Assembly: GCA_902796695.1 (NCBI GenBank)
Contig: CADBQE010000270.1
Location: 1 to 7,949 of the forward strand
Direction: 5' to 3'
Origin: an uncultured Lachnospiraceae bacterium
GTDB lineage: Bacteria; Bacillota; Clostridia; Lachnospirales; Lachnospiraceae
DNA length: 7,949 bases
Each line of letters begins with the position of its first letter. Within the stretch, counting starts at the first letter, position 1. Made by a program: the position numbers and the translations under genes. The notes below the pieces were generated by a model. That model saw only the letters and a list, made by a program, of their open reading frames with translations. It did not search any database and had not been told where the DNA came from. Positions 6,494 through 7,949 of the stretch are shown one piece after another.

Positions 6494-6522
6494 ATTATAT
6501 ATAATCTTGATTGTTTATTCAA
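6494..6522 (-). promoter_or_regulatory. Promoter for the - strand glycosyltransferase pair
   Basis: The - strand reads -35 TTGAAT (6522-6517), a 17-bp spacer and a perfect -10 TATAAT (6499-6494). The predicted start is near 6487, leaving a ~25-nt leader that carries the AAAGGAAGG ribosome binding site. The -35 lies inside the spacer of the opposing + strand promoter. Confidence 0.82.
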
Positions 6523-6523
6523 G
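6506..6523. promoter_or_regulatory. Operator-like imperfect palindrome centred between the divergent promoters
   Basis: CTTGA (6506-6510) and TCAAG (6519-6523) form an inverted repeat with an 8-bp AT-rich centre, midway between the two -10 boxes. It could be a dimeric regulator site controlling both directions. Much of the symmetry, however, simply comes from the two TTGA-containing -35 boxes facing away from each other, so confidence is low. Confidence 0.3.
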
Positions 6524-6535
6524 GGGATGTATACT
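6507..6535 (+). promoter_or_regulatory. Promoter for the + strand glycosyltransferase pair
   Basis: -35 TTGATT (6507-6512), a 17-bp spacer and -10 TATACT (6530-6535; 5 of 6 consensus bases). The predicted start is near 6542, giving a ~37-nt leader with AGGGAG (6567-6572) before the ATG at 6579. The -35 lies within the spacer of the - strand promoter, so the two sites overlap by 16 bp. Confidence 0.78.
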
Positions 6536-6578
6536 GGAACCGGACTGCACAGGTCCCGCATCCTGCAGGGAGAACAAG

Positions 6579-7550
6579 ATGGAAAAACCGCTGATCAGCC
6601 TTATCGTGCCGGTCTACAACACCGGCGAATATATAGAACAAGCCGTCCGGAGCGTGACCGCGCAGACCTTCGAAAACTGGGAACTGCTGCTGGTGGACGA
6701 CGGCTCCTCGGACGGAAGCGGCGCCCTCTGCGACGCCTTCGCGGCGGAGGACGCCCGCATCCGCGTTTTTCATCAGGAAAACCGGGGCGTCAGCAGCGCC
6801 CGGAATCTGGCGCTTTCGGAAGCCCGCGGCTCCTTCCTCTGCTTCCTGGACAGCGATGACACGCTGGATCCCTCCTTCTTCGAAACGCTGCTGGCCATGC
6901 GCCGGGAAGCCGGGGATATGCCGGTCTGCTGCGGCTTTTACCGCGAACGACAGGGAGAAAGCACGGCGCCCGCGCAGCCCCTCCCCGCTAAAAAAATTCC
7001 GCTGGACGACTTCCTGTTCGAGGCCCTGATCGGCCGGCTGGGCCTGCCCGTCTGCTGCGTGACCTGGCTCATGCCCGCGCAGACCGCCCTGCGGAACCGC
7101 TTCGACGAGACGCTGGGCTACGGGGAGGACAGCCTGTTCGTCACACAGATGCTGCTGTCCTATCCGGAGATCTGGTACGATCCCGTTCCGCTCTATCATT
7201 ATCGGACGGACCGGGAAGGCAATACCGTGACGGAGCGCTCGTTCCGGAAATCCGAAAGCCGCCTCCGTTCTCTGGAAAAGACCCGCGGGATCTGCCGGGG
7301 CCGCCTGCGGAAAACGGAGCAGGTGCTGACCAAGCATCTGGTGGAGTGCGCCTCGGAAACCGCGCGCGCCGCCCATGCGGAAGGAAAGCGGGCGCAGTAC
7401 AGACAGTATAAAAAGCGCTGCCTGGCCTTCTGGAAGGAACTGCGGCGCTGTCCGGATATTTCCGGCAAGGACAGGATACGCCTTCTGGGGTATGCCCTGA
7501 TGCCGCGTCTGAGCGAAAAAATCATGCTCGGCCTGTACGGAAGAGTATAA
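6579..7550 (+). CDS. Family 2 glycosyltransferase (GT-A fold), first gene of the + strand pair
   Basis: 323-residue GT2 starting MEKPLISLIVPVYNTGEYIEQAVRS. It has VDDGSSDGS (39-47), VSSARNLALSEARGSF (71-86), the metal-binding DSDD (91-94), and GYGEDSLF with E183/D184 as the likely catalytic-base region. The C-terminal third is helical and basic and ends SGKDRIRLLGYALMPRL..., a tail style common in EpsJ/WcaA-like transferases. The ATG at 6579 has AGGGAG 6 nt upstream. A longer in-frame start (TTG at 6507) coincides with the promoter -35 box and would not be transcribed. The partial GT2 that follows is its closest relative in the window, sharing FAAxDxRIRVxHQEN. It is probably involved in cell-surface glycan assembly; donor and acceptor are unknown. 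Confidence 0.91.
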   Translation: MEKPLISLIVPVYNTGEYIEQAVRSVTAQTFENWELLLVDDGSSDGSGALCDAFAAEDARIRVFHQENRGVSSARNLALSEARGSFLCFLDSDDTLDPSFFETLLAMRREAGDMPVCCGFYRERQGESTAPAQPLPAKKIPLDDFLFEALIGRLGLPVCCVTWLMPAQTALRNRFDETLGYGEDSLFVTQMLLSYPEIWYDPVPLYHYRTDREGNTVTERSFRKSESRLRSLEKTRGICRGRLRKTEQVLTKHLVECASETARAAHAEGKRAQYRQYKKRCLAFWKELRRCPDISGKDRIRLLGYALMPRLSEKIMLGLYGRV

Positions 7551-7566
7551 AAAGGGGGAACAGCAG

Positions 7567-7949
7567 ATGCCGAACGGCAGCGAAACGATCAGCATCATCG
7601 TACCGGTCTACCGGGTGGAAGAGTGGCTGGACCGCTGCGTGACCAGCATACTCCGCCAGACGGTCACGGACTGGGAACTGATTCTGGTGGACGACGGCTC
7701 GCCGGACCGCTGCGGAGAAATGTGCGAGGCCTTTGCCGCAAAGGACGGCCGCATCCGCGTGATCCATCAGGAAAACGGAGGCCTGTCCGCGGCCCGCAAC
7801 ACCGGCATCGCGCAGGCGGCCGGAGAGTGGCTGGCCTTTCTGGACAGCGACGACTGGTGGGCCGAAACCTTTCTGGAAGAGCTCCTGACCGCCGCACGGC
7901 GGGATAAAGCGGACCTGGCCGTCTGCGGCTGGGCCTTTGAATACGAGGA
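7567..7949 (+). CDS. Family 2 glycosyltransferase, N-terminal part (3' end outside window)
   Basis: The open frame runs from the ATG at 7567 to the window edge, 127 complete codons. It encodes the N-terminal catalytic half of a GT2: ISIIVPVYRVEEWLDRCVTSIL, VDDGSPDRCG (41-50), LSAARNTGIAQAAGEW (73-88) and the metal-binding DSDDWW (93-98). The later GED catalytic-base motif and the C-terminal region lie beyond the window. AAGGGGG (7552-7558) precedes the start by 8 nt. Only 16 bp separate it from the preceding GT2, with no terminator or promoter between, so the two are probably cotranscribed. Similarity to that gene (FAAxDxRIRVxHQEN, FLDSDD) suggests tandem duplication and divergence. Full length and specificity cannot be judged. 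Confidence 0.9.
   Translation, partial: MPNGSETISIIVPVYRVEEWLDRCVTSILRQTVTDWELILVDDGSPDRCGEMCEAFAAKDGRIRVIHQENGGLSAARNTGIAQAAGEWLAFLDSDDWWAETFLEELLTAARRDKADLAVCGWAFEYE

Noticed and set aside
6519..7598. Long - strand open frame (359 codons) opposite the + strand glycosyltransferase
   Set aside because: Antisense to a gene with intact GT2 motifs, with a composition typical of frame shadows; it also crosses the divergent promoter region.

Overview
The window is GC-rich, compactly coded bacterial DNA. It most resembles a high-GC member of the Bacillota (Firmicutes). The evidence is the gene order dxs–tlyA–nadK–recN, which is a typical Firmicute neighbourhood, together with strong AGGAGG-type ribosome binding sites, sigma-A-like promoters and a Firmicute-like S20. 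A finer assignment is only a guess. argR, usually found just before recN in this neighbourhood, and spoIVB/spo0A, often found after it, are both missing. That would fit a divergent or non-sporulating lineage such as some Erysipelotrichia.

Region 1 (1-3910, + strand) is a housekeeping block. It holds the 3' end of dxs (isoprenoid precursor synthesis), tlyA (rRNA 2'-O-methyltransferase), nadK (NAD kinase) and recN (DNA repair SMC-like ATPase). dxs/tlyA and tlyA/nadK overlap by ATGA, and recN follows nadK after 24 bp. This looks like one transcription unit, closed by a strong hairpin at 3877-3904 that is U-tailed on both strands.

Region 2 (3942-4376, - strand) is rpsT (ribosomal protein S20), which converges on recN and shares that terminator. 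rpsT has a TTG start, a strong Shine-Dalgarno and a TTGACA-17-TAAACT promoter. A 10-bp hairpin sits at the predicted 5' end of the mRNA. Directly upstream of the -35 box are five short A-tracts spaced one helical turn apart and built from a 22-bp tandem repeat. This is the most striking non-coding structure in the window.

Region 3 (4364-7949) holds four family-2 (GT-A fold) glycosyltransferases. Two are on the - strand, overlapping by ATGA. Two are on the + strand, the last cut by the window edge. The pairs diverge from a 116-bp AT-rich gap containing two sigma-A-like promoters that physically overlap. The four enzymes probably decorate or extend a cell-surface glycan, but no polymerase, flippase or sugar-nucleotide gene lies in the window, so the product is unknown.

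I see no mobile element, CRISPR array, tRNA or rRNA, and no clearly new protein system. The observations most worth checking are regulatory: the curved-DNA/UP-like rpsT promoter and the overlapping divergent glycosyltransferase promoters.
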